NCBI GenBank assembly: GCA_947652735.1
Contig: CANTEG010000019.1
Coordinates: 1 to 43,233 of the forward strand
Length of the DNA stretch: 43,233 bases
Direction of reading: 5' to 3'
Origin: an uncultured Lachnospiraceae bacterium
GTDB taxonomy: Bacteria; Bacillota; Clostridia; Lachnospirales; Lachnospiraceae
In this document: in pieces, positions 1 through 7,003 of the stretch
Layout: each line of letters begins with the position of its first letter
Position numbering within the stretch: the first letter of the stretch is position 1
The notes under the pieces: model-generated
The model's database searches: none
What the model was told of the DNA's origin: nothing
Seen by the model: the letters and a program-made list of their open reading frames with translations, nothing else
Program-made: the position numbers and the translations under genes

Positions 1-96
1 GATGGAAGTTAAGGAATGGCAGGTAATCTTTGTGTGAAGTTCTGAAGGTGTATGAACACATGATGAAAATGCAGTTTTCAATAAAATAAACAAAAG

Positions 97-120
97 GCGC
101 ACGATACCTGTGCGCTTGTT
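97..120 (+). terminator. hairpin, possible terminator of an upstream gene
   Basis: A 6-bp perfect stem, GCGCAC (97-102) with GTGCGC (110-115), has a 7-nt loop and is followed by TTGTTATATATA. The T tract is weak. It probably ends a gene lying left of the window. No reading frame of note is seen in bases 1-96. Confidence 0.4.
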
Positions 121-126
121 ATATAT

Positions 127-197
127 AGGGGATTGGTCAAATGGTATGATAGGGGTCTCCAAAACCTTTGGTGGGAGTTCGATTCTCTCATCCCCTG
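127..197 (+). tRNA. tRNA-Trp (anticodon CCA)
   Basis: A full cloverleaf can be drawn. The acceptor stem is AGGGGAT (127-133) with ATCCCCT (190-196) and a G discriminator at 197. The D stem is GTCA/TGAT, the anticodon stem 152-156/164-168 (two G-T wobbles), and the T arm GGGAG-TTCGATT-CTCTC (173-189). The anticodon loop CTCCAAA puts CCA at 159-161, reading UGG for tryptophan. The 3' CCA is not encoded. It is a single tRNA gene followed directly by its own terminator. Confidence 0.97.
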
Positions 198-204
198 CTT
201 AATA

Positions 205-256
205 AAAAGGTCTGAAAGGCTAGTGTTTACTAGGGTTTCAGACCTTTTGCTTTTTT
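205..256 (+). terminator. intrinsic terminator of tRNA-Trp
   Basis: A 13-bp stem, AAAAGGTCTGAAA (205-217) with TTTCAGACCTTTT (236-248), is followed by GCTTTTTT. The loop contains a second small stem, CTAGT/ACTAG. It lies 8 nt after the tRNA. Confidence 0.85.
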
Positions 257-290
257 ACCAATTTTATATTTGAAAATGACTATAATATAA

Positions 291-400
291 GTAGGACACT
301 TTTACAAGTGAAATAGGACACTTTTATGAATACCTCCACTTGTGTAAGTTTGTGTACACAAATAATACTACACAAGTTTATATAATAAAAAAATAGGACA
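291..400. repeat. clustered short repeats next to an excisionase-like gene
   Basis: Three direct copies of (G/A)TAGGACA occur at about 291-298, 314-321 and 393-400. The first two extend to TAGGACACTTTTA. Between them sit a 9-bp inverted repeat, ACTTGTGTA (338-346) with TACACAAGT (369-377), and a perfect palindrome TGTGTACACA (351-360). Such clusters are typical of binding sites for recombination-directionality or replication proteins of integrative elements. That role is an inference from the neighbouring excisionase-like gene. The tRNA and this cluster fill bases 127-434. Confidence 0.6.
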
Positions 401-434
401 AATCAATTAATACTAACGATTATAAAATCACAAC

Positions 435-626
435 TTACAATTTAATTGTTTTATACGTATTTCTTGACATGTATTCTTCAAATTTATTTTTCGGTATTCT
501 AATGTTGTGACCTATTTTTATTTTAGGAAAATCTTTTTGATTGACAAGGGAATAAGCTTTAGTTTTTCCTATTTTTAATATCTTACATATATCATTAACA
601 GTTAAATATTCTTCGATATATAACAC
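435..626 (-). CDS. excisionase-like / AlpA-type helix-turn-helix protein
   Basis: A 63-residue protein made almost entirely of one winged helix-turn-helix of the Xis/AlpA/MerR-like type. An N-terminal 'EYLTVNDICKILKIGKTKAY' stretch (residues 6-25) is the typical DNA-reading helix pair, and 'IGHNIRIPKNKFEEY' (about 38-52) is the typical wing and C-terminal helix of small excisionases. In integrative elements such proteins bind and bend att DNA. Here no integrase lies nearby, so the gene is probably an orphan left from a lost element that may have used the adjacent tRNA-Trp. The start is uncertain: GTG at 626 has only a weak upstream AAGTAG, and a TATAAT on the same strand lies just 9-14 nt before it. 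Confidence 0.7.
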   Translation of the reverse strand: MLYIEEYLTVNDICKILKIGKTKAYSLVNQKDFPKIKIGHNIRIPKNKFEEYMSRNTYKTIKL

Positions 627-983
627 CTACTTGTATTATAAAAGTAGTAGTGTTTATAGACCCTCTCCAAGGTCTTGATATAATATCTTTATAACCATTC
701 ATGTATTGTCAAATCAATAATTGCCTTGGTCACGTTTATCGTCTTTGAATAAATCTACAGTTTATTATTTTCGTTGCTTATATACAAATTCATTGGTGAA
801 ACAGGTGGTATGCCTGTATCTGCTGTCTAAGATTTTAGATATGAGATTATTTTGTCCAAATTCTTGTCTTTTATTTTAAACCCCACTTCTGCACTACTAT
901 AATAATATGTAAAATTTATGAAATAAAATAAAAAGGTCTTTTCAAAATGTGTAAAATCGCGTATCATATAAATATCTATAGTG
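627..983. other. AT-rich stretch without a recognisable gene
   Basis: No convincing reading frame, RNA or repeat was found on either strand. The stretch lies between an orphan excisionase-like gene and a transposase fragment and is probably decayed mobile-element DNA. Confidence 0.5.
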
Positions 984-1202
984 TTAATACACTATGTATG
1001 GAAGTTTTATGAGTGTTGAGATTACTTGTAACAAATGTAATCTTTTTGGCTTCCGGTTACTGCACATCCGCAAGATTTCATCCATACATATAGCTGGGAG
1101 CGAAGGATTGAATGGAGGCTCATGCGCATCAAGGATATCTTCCATGCATGTTGCGAATTCTGCATCTTCTTTTGAGGTAAATCTCCCCCCCTCATGGAGC
1201 AA
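984..1202 (-). pseudogene. IS630-family transposase fragment
   Basis: The minus strand encodes a 72-residue piece, of which the first ~45 residues resemble the middle of IS630-type DDE transposases. There is 'KEDAEFATCMEDILDAH', then 'PFNPSLPAICMDE', where CMDE carries the first catalytic Asp of the family. An in-frame TAA lies just upstream (1209-1211). After CMDE the similarity stops, and the second and third acidic residues are absent. The piece is therefore about a fifth of a normal transposase and cannot be active. No terminal inverted repeats were seen. Confidence 0.6.
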
Positions 1203-1282
1203 ATCCCTTTATCGGCACAGTGTTTTGGAGAATGGTAACGGTTGTCATATATTCAATTATTCAAAGAAAAGAGGGCAAAAGC

Positions 1283-2650
1283 ATGGCGATTAAAGGTAAC
1301 AAATTGACACTTATGAAAGCTGTTTCAGAATTGAAGGATGTTGATTATTCAAAGGAGCCTGAATTAAACAGTATGTATATGAGGCTGTCAAATGGTAGAA
1401 AACAGTTTGCGGAAATCTTCGAAAAGAACATAAAAGTTATTATGCAGATTAGCTCCCTTGATTTAACGTTACAGCATCAGACAGAAAAAATTATGGAAAT
1501 ATCCCAGAGTATAGAAAGGGCGACAGATGCTATTTTTGGAACAACATCTGGTGGGTCTTATGCTTCCGGAAGTTCCAATAATCAGCATGAAGAATTAGCG
1601 AATACAATTGTTAAGGTTGCTGAGGATACCAAAGAAGTATATCGGAAGATTGAATCCGGTCAGAATGAATTAACAGATATAAAAGAGCTTTCTGAGCAGT
1701 TACTGGTTGTCTCCACAGAAATGAAAGAGGATATGGAGGAACTGTTCGATATTATGCAGCGTATGGGTGCGGTAATAACTGGAATTGATACAATATCCAT
1801 GCAGACAAACCTGCTTGCGTTAAATGCTTCCGTTGAGGCAGCAAGAGCAGGAGAGGCAGGAAAAGGATTTGCTGTTGTAGCAAATGAAATTCGTGAATTG
1901 GCGGGAGAAACCAAGAAAATGGTAGGTAGCATGGGTGAATTTGTTGAAAGTATGAAGCATGCGTCCCAAAAAAGTTCAAAGAGTGCTACTAATACAATTA
2001 GTGCACTAAATTCTATGACAGACAGGATTAAAAATGTGTGGGAATTAAATGACGAAAACCGGAAATCTGTTTCAGAGGTCAATGAGTCCGTTAGTTCCAT
2101 TGCTACAGTCAGTCAGGAAATCAGTCACTCCATGACCGAAATGGAAAATCAGATAATAGGAAGCACTGATTTTATGCGTCAGGTCAGCACCGATTTAAAT
2201 CAGGCGATTGAGCCAGTGGTTAATATTGAAAAAACACTTGATGAGACGGTTAAGCAAATGGGAGCAATGACAGATGATGCCTTTTTCCGTATGGAAAACA
2301 AGGAGTTTGCCGAGTATATGAAAAATGCTATTTCATCACATCATACATGGCTGGGTAATTTGCGAAAGATGGTAAGTGAAAGAAAGGTAATTCCGTTGCA
2401 ATTGGATTCTTCCAAGTGTGGATTCGGGCATTTTTACTATTCCATGACACCGAAAATTCCTGAGGTTCTTCCTATATGGAATACCCTTGGTGAAAAGCAT
2501 AAAAGGTTCCATCAGTTTGGCGCATCGGTTATTCATGCTTTAAACTGTGGAAATTATTCGGACGCCGAGCAGATATATAGAAAAGCAGATAAGTACTCGA
2601 AGGAGTTGATTGCTGATATGGAGCAAATATTGCTTCTTGCAGAGCGTTAA
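1283..2650 (+). CDS. soluble methyl-accepting chemotaxis protein with C-terminal CZB zinc-binding domain
   Basis: A 455-residue chemoreceptor with no membrane segment, so it should act in the cytoplasm. The signalling hairpin tip is at about residues 172-200, with the family signature '[17 protein letters not shown]' binding CheA/CheW. Residues 340-450 form a CZB domain: HxW at H354, CxFG at C379 and HxxxH at H406/H410 give the expected three-His-one-Cys zinc site. CZB domains of other bacteria sense zinc or oxidants such as HOCl through the Cys; which applies here is unknown. I chose ATG 1283 (GAGGG 12-8 nt upstream), because the frame extends 21 codons further with no family-like sequence. 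It is monocistronic, apart from the main Che operon at 9.7-18.9 kb, and lies just before rubrerythrin. Confidence 0.93.
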   Translation: MAIKGNKLTLMKAVSELKDVDYSKEPELNSMYMRLSNGRKQFAEIFEKNIKVIMQISSLDLTLQHQTEKIMEISQSIERATDAIFGTTSGGSYASGSSNNQHEELANTIVKVAEDTKEVYRKIESGQNELTDIKELSEQLLVVSTEMKEDMEELFDIMQRMGAVITGIDTISMQTNLLALNASVEAARAGEAGKGFAVVANEIRELAGETKKMVGSMGEFVESMKHASQKSSKSATNTISALNSMTDRIKNVWELNDENRKSVSEVNESVSSIATVSQEISHSMTEMENQIIGSTDFMRQVSTDLNQAIEPVVNIEKTLDETVKQMGAMTDDAFFRMENKEFAEYMKNAISSHHTWLGNLRKMVSERKVIPLQLDSSKCGFGHFYYSMTPKIPEVLPIWNTLGEKHKRFHQFGASVIHALNCGNYSDAEQIYRKADKYSKELIADMEQILLLAER

Positions 2651-2753
2651 TCTGATGCGTTTGAAAGCCAATATAGTAATTCAGGAACATATTATAGTGT
2701 TTCAGTGAAAGACTGTAACATATAAGGCATGTGATTTGAAAATTAAGATTCTA

Positions 2754-2782
2754 TCGACAGGAAAGCAAAACCATAATATAAT
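2754..2782 (+). promoter_or_regulatory. sigma-A-type promoter of rubrerythrin
   Basis: TCGACA (2754-2759), a 17-bp spacer and TATAAT (2777-2782) lie 44 nt before the ATG. The -10 is a perfect match. No PerR-like operator was recognised by eye. Confidence 0.6.
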
Positions 2783-2825
2783 CTAAATTGAAGAGTATGC
2801 TATTAAATATCATAAGGAGGAAAAC

Positions 2826-3368
2826 ATGAAATCAACAAAGTATTCAGGAACACAGACAGAAAAAAATTTGGAGGCTGCATTTGCAGGTGAATCACAGGCA
2901 AGAAATAAGTATACATACTTTGCTTCAGTGGCAAAAAAGGAAGGCTATGAGCAGATAGCAGGTTTGTTTTTAAAAACAGCAGATAATGAAAAAGAGCATG
3001 CAAAGATGTGGTTTAAAGAATTGAATGGAATTGGTGATACAAAAGAAAATCTTTCCTCAGCTGCGGATGGTGAAAACTATGAATGGACAGACATGTATGA
3101 GGATTTTGCCAAGACAGCGGAGGCAGAAGGATTTCCTGAACTTGCAGAGAAATTCAGGCTTGTGGGAGAGATTGAAAAACACCATGAAGAACGGTATCGT
3201 GCCCTGTTAAAGAACGTCGAGACAGCTGCCGTATTTGAAAAAAGTGAAGTAAAGGTGTGGGAGTGCCGCAATTGTGGACACATTGTCGTTGGAACAAAGG
3301 CACCTGATGTTTGTCCAACATGCAATCATCCACAGAGCTATTTTGAGGTACATGAAGAAAATTACTAA
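2826..3368 (+). CDS. rbr: rubrerythrin
   Basis: A 180-residue non-haem iron peroxidase that reduces hydrogen peroxide in anaerobes, taking electrons from rubredoxin-type partners. The N-terminal ferritin-like four-helix bundle shows the di-iron motifs '[12 protein letters not shown]' (about residues 18-29), '[11 protein letters not shown]' (about 50-60) and '[10 protein letters not shown]' (about 117-126). The C-terminal rubredoxin domain carries two CxxC knuckles, CRNC and CPTC, for one FeS4 iron. Length and domain order are standard. A strong AAGGAGG lies 8 nt before the start. It has its own promoter and terminator, so it is a single-gene unit, and it is cytoplasmic. Confidence 0.97.
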   Translation: MKSTKYSGTQTEKNLEAAFAGESQARNKYTYFASVAKKEGYEQIAGLFLKTADNEKEHAKMWFKELNGIGDTKENLSSAADGENYEWTDMYEDFAKTAEAEGFPELAEKFRLVGEIEKHHEERYRALLKNVETAAVFEKSEVKVWECRNCGHIVVGTKAPDVCPTCNHPQSYFEVHEENY

Positions 3369-3421
3369 TTGTGGATTCAACTGAGAAATAGAAAAAACGC
3401 TTGAATACATCGACACTTAAG

Positions 3422-3472
3422 TTGCTGGTTTAAGATATCATTATTTTGGCTTACCTTAAACCAGCAATTTTT
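3422..3472 (+). terminator. intrinsic terminator of rubrerythrin
   Basis: A 13-bp perfect stem, TTGCTGGTTTAAG (3422-3434) with CTTAAACCAGCAA (3455-3467), is followed by TTTTT. Confidence 0.85.
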
Positions 3473-3507
3473 AGTACCATTATCCTACGTTTGGATTAAT
3501 ATATTTG

Positions 3508-4128
3508 TCATTGTATTATTTTATGTTGTTGATTCAGTATAGCGGCAATCGCTTGCGGTGCACATTTGTTTAGTTCATGTCCTGCATTTGGGATGATATG
3601 CAATGTGGCTTGTGGAAGAAGGCTGCTTAATTGTTTGGATGCCTTAAGATTTGCTTTATCCCTGCCGCCGCATATAATTGTTACAGGGCACGTGACCTGA
3701 TTCAGATTTTTGGAAAAATCCAGTTGCCGCATGGAATGAGACAATTGGATTATGTTACTTTTGGACATTCCTATATTTTCGAATGTTTTCTTTGGCATAC
3801 AGCGGAATAAAACATTTTGAATATCTATCAGCAGACTTGGGACCTTGTATTGTGTCCCGATTAATATGAGTGATGCTACCTTATCTCCATGCCTAATTGT
3901 ATAATCCAGTGCAAGAAGAGCACCTAAAGAAAGTCCACAGAGGCAAATAGGCTGTGTTATATTTGCGTACCGTTTTTCAAGTGCTGTCAGTATGTGAGGG
4001 TAGGTCATGGTTTCTTTTGATAGAGAAAATAGGGCAGGACAGTCAACATCCGAACACGAGGTGTAGCTGATTACGTCTTGCCAGTCGTGTTCGGTCTGTC
4101 CCAGACCATGTAAAAAAACTGTTTTCAT
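3508..4128 (-). CDS. small alpha/beta-hydrolase
   Basis: A 206-residue single-domain alpha/beta-hydrolase of unknown substrate. It starts with the oxyanion-loop motif 'FLHGLGQTEHDW'. The nucleophile elbow is GLSLG with Ser67, the acid is probably Asp157 in 'CGGRDKAN', and the base is His184 in 'PNAGHELN', so the triad is intact. There is no signal peptide, so it is cytoplasmic. The length is short for the fold (usually 230-280), consistent with a minimal lid. It is the second gene of a two-gene operon: its AGGAGG lies inside the end of the upstream XRE/membrane regulator gene, two bases away. Esterase, thioesterase or MenH-like roles cannot be told apart. Confidence 0.85.
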   Translation of the reverse strand: MKTVFLHGLGQTEHDWQDVISYTSCSDVDCPALFSLSKETMTYPHILTALEKRYANITQPICLCGLSLGALLALDYTIRHGDKVASLILIGTQYKVPSLLIDIQNVLFRCMPKKTFENIGMSKSNIIQLSHSMRQLDFSKNLNQVTCPVTIICGGRDKANLKASKQLSSLLPQATLHIIPNAGHELNKCAPQAIAAILNQQHKIIQ

Positions 4129-4130
4129 TT

Positions 4131-4928
4131 TTATGCCTCCTCCTTTTTGCGGACGGAAAGATAATCAAGCCCAAAGCATATGAGAGAAAGTACAAGGGTA
4201 ATTACACAATTAAATATGTCTGATGTAAAATCTACCTGATTTTTTGGTATAAATTTAGCTGTGATATGGGTGATGGCAATTGCAACGGGGATGATAACAA
4301 GTAAAGCAAAGCCTGAAGCTTTCCACAAACGTGTGCGGTATTTACAAAAAATACCATATATTATCCAAAGTGCAGCAATTGTAACAAGTGATATGCAAGT
4401 CCCCAGTTTGAAAATAATTGGTTTATGTAAAAGAAATGCAAGAATTGCCAGTAACGGGATTGGAATTATGCTGATAACAAGTAAGGTTTTTTGAACAAGC
4501 TTTGTTTTTGCAGCTAAAACAGGCAGTGTCATAAACCATGCTGCAATGATTGATACAATGGCAATAAAAGACCATGATAATTCATGTCCCGTAAAATAAT
4601 CGCAAATCAGGCATACACAAATGGCAACAAGCATCGTTGCGGATATTATTGCTAAAATGATGCGTTTTGATTTTTCAGATATCTGATAATACCCGGTACG
4701 TTTTTTAAATTGTGGTTCACTTGGTTCTATTATTTCATTTTTGATAAGGTAATCAGTTGAAACATTAAAAATGTTGCTCAGGTTAACTATAAAATCTAAG
4801 TCAGGGGTTGATTGTCCTAATTCCCATTTTGAAATCGTCTGCCTTGTGACGTTTACCATTTCAGCAAGTGCTTCTTGTGAAAGACCTCTCTGTTTTCTTA
4901 AATTTTGTATTTTTTCTCCCAAAGTCAT
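4131..4928 (-). CDS. XRE-family regulator with C-terminal membrane domain
   Basis: A 265-residue protein with a Cro/C1-type helix-turn-helix at residues 1-60; 'RQTISKWELGQSTPDLD' is the recognition helix region. A linker and then about six hydrophobic segments (residues ~85-255) follow, so the DNA-binding head is anchored to the membrane. This is a common Firmicute architecture whose signal is usually unknown. I start it at 4928, where AGGAGG stands 8 nt before ATG, rather than at the further upstream ATG, because the added 28 residues are outside the domain. It is co-transcribed with the downstream hydrolase. It may repress its own operon, but no operator was identified. Confidence 0.88.
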   Translation of the reverse strand: MTLGEKIQNLRKQRGLSQEALAEMVNVTRQTISKWELGQSTPDLDFIVNLSNIFNVSTDYLIKNEIIEPSEPQFKKRTGYYQISEKSKRIILAIISATMLVAICVCLICDYFTGHELSWSFIAIVSIIAAWFMTLPVLAAKTKLVQKTLLVISIIPIPLLAILAFLLHKPIIFKLGTCISLVTIAALWIIYGIFCKYRTRLWKASGFALLVIIPVAIAITHITAKFIPKNQVDFTSDIFNCVITLVLSLICFGLDYLSVRKKEEA

Positions 4929-5065
4929 GTTGGCACCTCCTAGTTGTATTTTGAAATTATTATAGCAGAGGAGGAGCTTGGCCTCTACCAATTTTAGCTG
5001 GAAATACCGCAACGAATTGTTGCAATGTTGCTTTTACCACTTTAAAGATAGATTCAATAATATCT

Positions 5066-5138
5066 AAAGGGGCTGTTATACTAAGTTTTTGATACGGATA
5101 TGAGGTAATACAAAAACTTTTAGTACGACAACCCCTTT
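5066..5138. repeat. long imperfect inverted repeat
   Basis: The left arm 5066-5091 (AAAGGGG...TTTTTG) and right arm 5111-5138 (CAAAAAC...CCCCTTT) pair along about 24 positions. There are a few mismatches, a 2-nt bulge and a 19-nt loop. It is far longer than a normal terminator stem and has no T tract on either side. It sits in the 435-bp gap between the divergent XRE and small-membrane-protein genes. It could be the folded core of a small non-autonomous element or a regulatory hairpin. A 79-codon frame on the minus strand crosses it but looks like chance. Confidence 0.6.
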
Positions 5139-5201
5139 GTAATTCAATAAGCATGTCAGAAATATTCTTATGGTTGTTATCCGTAAACAAAGAAAACATT
5201 T

Positions 5202-5218
5202 TAACATTTCCTTAACAA
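5202..5218 (+). promoter_or_regulatory. TTAACA direct repeat, candidate OmpR/PhoP-type operator
   Basis: TTAACA occurs at 5202-5207 and again at 5213-5218, exactly 11 bp (one helical turn) apart, with a degenerate third element TTGAAA at 5223-5228. The spacing is that of PhoB/OmpR-family operators. The same arrangement (CTAACA-N5-TTAACA) is found in front of the response regulator gene at 6329. It lies about 150 bp before the membrane-protein gene at 5364. Binding by that regulator is an inference. Confidence 0.5.
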
Positions 5219-5363
5219 AACTTGAAACATTTAAAAATATTAGGGGGATAAAATGCAGACATAATCTTATAAAGCACTTCGGAAGTGATGTCCTGATATG
5301 TATGTTTTTGAAGAAACTTGCTTAAACATGGACAGATGTTCCACAGAGAAAGGGGTAATTACA

Positions 5364-5726
5364 ATGAATAACAAGGATCAGGAATTTATCGTACAAAAAA
5401 TTCGCACACAGTATATGGGAAAGGAAAGCTCACAGCTGGATGCACTGAAAAAATTGGATGGCAAGGTGAAAAAACCTGCCAACATATTTGCTTATATATT
5501 TGGTGTTGTTGCGGCTATTGTTATGGGCAGTGGTATGAGTCTTGTCATGACAGATATTGGGGCAACGATTGGGATTGACAGCCCAATGGCACCGGGTATT
5601 GTTATCGGTGTTGTCGGTATGCTGATGGCTGTTATCAACTATCCGATTTATAAGAAAATGCTTGCATCCCGCCGCAGGAAATATGCACAACAAATTATAG
5701 AAATCAGTGACCAGATTATGAAGTAA
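5364..5726 (+). CDS. small two-helix membrane protein, paralogue of the one at 9024
   Basis: A 120-residue protein of unknown function. Residues 1-36 are charged and soluble. Two hydrophobic helices follow: about 39-60 with the motif GSGMS, and about 72-96 ending in 'NYPIYKK'. A short basic tail ends in 'EISDQIMK'. The protein at 9024-9395 shares KDQ, IRxxY, LxxLD, G(S/T)GMSxVM, GIVGxx, YPxY and the EIxxISDxxxK ending, so the two are clear paralogues. I start at ATG 5364, with AAGGGG 13-8 nt upstream; the frame is open 22 codons further but without a ribosome binding site. It is probably co-transcribed with the small coiled-coil gene at 5790. Confidence 0.85.
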   Translation: MNNKDQEFIVQKIRTQYMGKESSQLDALKKLDGKVKKPANIFAYIFGVVAAIVMGSGMSLVMTDIGATIGIDSPMAPGIVIGVVGMLMAVINYPIYKKMLASRRRKYAQQIIEISDQIMK

Positions 5727-5789
5727 GAGATAGCACGTTTCAAAGTAAATTGCTAAATAATTGAGTTAAATTCATCAGGAGGAAATGAA

Positions 5790-6047
5790 ATGAGTAAAAC
5801 AGTGAGTTTTTTAAAAAATGCATTTGCTGATTTGAAAGAAAGCGCAAAAGCACAGCATGAGGTGGATAAGGCAAACTTTGCCGCCGCTAAGGCTGAGTCT
5901 AAGGCACAGTGGGAAGAAGCAAAGGCGATGGGAAGCCCGAAAGCACATAAGGCTAAGGAACAGGAAAAACGGGAAAAGCAGATGGAGGAAGCAAATACCC
6001 GAATTGCTGCTGCCAAGGAACGTATTGCCGCCGCTCAAAATAAATAG
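5790..6047 (+). CDS. small Ala/Lys/Glu-rich helical protein
   Basis: An 85-residue, strongly charged protein rich in Ala, Lys, Glu and Gln, predicted as one long amphipathic or coiled-coil helix from about residue 8 to the end. It has no signal peptide, membrane segment or known motif. CAGGAGG 6-12 nt upstream of the ATG and a terminator 20 nt after the stop support it as a real gene. It follows the membrane protein at 5364 by 63 nt and is likely in the same transcript. No function can be assigned; its composition resembles small stress or envelope-associated proteins only in a general way. Confidence 0.8.
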   Translation: MSKTVSFLKNAFADLKESAKAQHEVDKANFAAAKAESKAQWEEAKAMGSPKAHKAKEQEKREKQMEEANTRIAAAKERIAAAQNK

Positions 6048-6067
6048 TACCATGATACAAAAGAAAG

Positions 6068-6090
6068 CGGGATGTAAAAATCCCGTTTTT
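6068..6090 (+). terminator. intrinsic terminator
   Basis: CGGGAT (6068-6073) pairs with ATCCCG (6080-6085) around a 6-nt loop and is followed by TTTTT. It separates the 5364-6047 genes from the two-component operon. Confidence 0.85.
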
Positions 6091-6093
6091 AAT

Positions 6094-6212
6094 ATACAGA
6101 AACACTAACAAAACCTTAATATATATTGCAATACATAGAAACACTAACAAAACCTTAATATATTGCAATACATGGAAACGCTAACAAAACTTTAACATAT
6201 GTATGATATAAT
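6094..6212 (+). promoter_or_regulatory. three tandem ~38-bp repeats overlapping a promoter
   Basis: A unit of 37-39 bp is repeated three times, with the CTAACAAAAC core at 6105, 6144 and 6181. Each core is followed 11 bp later by TTAATA or TTAACA. The third copy leads into TATAAT (6207-6212), which has no good -35: ACAAAA stands at 6184-6189. This is the layout expected of an activator-dependent promoter in which an OmpR/PhoB-family regulator binds tandem direct repeats up to the -35. The gene just downstream encodes such a regulator, so autoregulation is likely (inference). Confidence 0.6.
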
Positions 6213-6328
6213 ATAAAAAGGGTAAATAATCAGGGCAGTTGTGATGCGGATGTTTGGCAATGCGAGGAACCCGTGATGAGATGATACAAAATTATGGAGA
6301 AGTAAAAATATAAATGGGAGGTGGAGTG

Positions 6329-7003
6329 ATGTTCAAAATTTTAGTTGTTGAGGATGACAGGGAGCTGAATCGGACAGTTTGTGCATATTTGGGGAAAAAC
6401 GGATACGAGACTGTGGGATGTCTGTCTGCAAATGAAGCCTTTGATGAAATGTATGGCGGTACGGTTTTTGATATGATTATTTCGGATATTATGATGCCGG
6501 ACATAGATGGATTTGAATTTGCAAAATCAGTTCGGGAACTTGACAATGAAATTCCTATTTTGTTTATGACTGCCCGTGATGATTTCGCTTCCAAGCAAAA
6601 AGGCTTTCGCGCAGGTATTGATGATTATTTGGTTAAACCCATTGATTTGGATGAGCTGCTGCTTAGAATTGGTGCCTGCTTGCGCAGGGCTAAAATCGCT
6701 GCAAGCAAAGAAATAAACATAGGTAATCTTGTTTTGAATTTGGAGGAACACTCTGCTTATTTAGATGGCGAGGAGGTCCCTTTAACCGTGCGTGAATTTA
6801 ATCTATTGTACAAGCTACTCTCATATCCGAAAAAAACATTTACCCGTTCGCAGCTTATGGATGAATTTTGGGATAGTGATACGACTTCTGGTCCGAGAAC
6901 GGTAGATGTGTATATTACAAAGCTTCGTGATAAATTTTTGGGATGCCATGATTTTGAAATTGTAACAGTTCACGGACTTGGTTATAAGGCGGTAATAAAA
7001 TGA
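6329..7003 (+). CDS. OmpR/PhoB-family response regulator
   Basis: A 224-residue two-domain regulator. The receiver domain (1-115) has the acidic pocket 'VVEDD', phospho-acceptor Asp53 in 'ISDIMMPDIDG', 'MTARDD' and 'LVKP'. The C-terminal winged helix (about 128-222) has 'LTVREFNLLYKLL' and the typical ending 'VTVHGLGYKAV'. I chose ATG 6329, 6-7 nt after GGAGGTG; an ATG 15 nt upstream overlaps that site. The stop overlaps the start of the histidine kinase gene by 4 nt (ATGA), so the two are translationally coupled. Likely targets are its own promoter and the 5364 gene, which share TTAACA direct repeats. Confidence 0.96.
   Translation: MFKILVVEDDRELNRTVCAYLGKNGYETVGCLSANEAFDEMYGGTVFDMIISDIMMPDIDGFEFAKSVRELDNEIPILFMTARDDFASKQKGFRAGIDDYLVKPIDLDELLLRIGACLRRAKIAASKEINIGNLVLNLEEHSAYLDGEEVPLTVREFNLLYKLLSYPKKTFTRSQLMDEFWDSDTTSGPRTVDVYITKLRDKFLGCHDFEIVTVHGLGYKAVIK

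Noticed and set aside
994-1293. 99-codon frame on the plus strand
   Set aside because: It runs antisense over the IS630 fragment, has no ribosome binding site, and overlaps the true MCP start.
4960-5199. 79-codon frame on the minus strand upstream of the XRE gene
   Set aside because: No ribosome binding site, no family likeness, and it crosses a long inverted repeat, so it is probably chance.
6094-6197. CRISPR-like array (three repeats of ~38 bp)
   Set aside because: The units are contiguous with no unique spacers, are AT-rich, overlap a promoter and contain regulator-type half sites. No cas gene is near.
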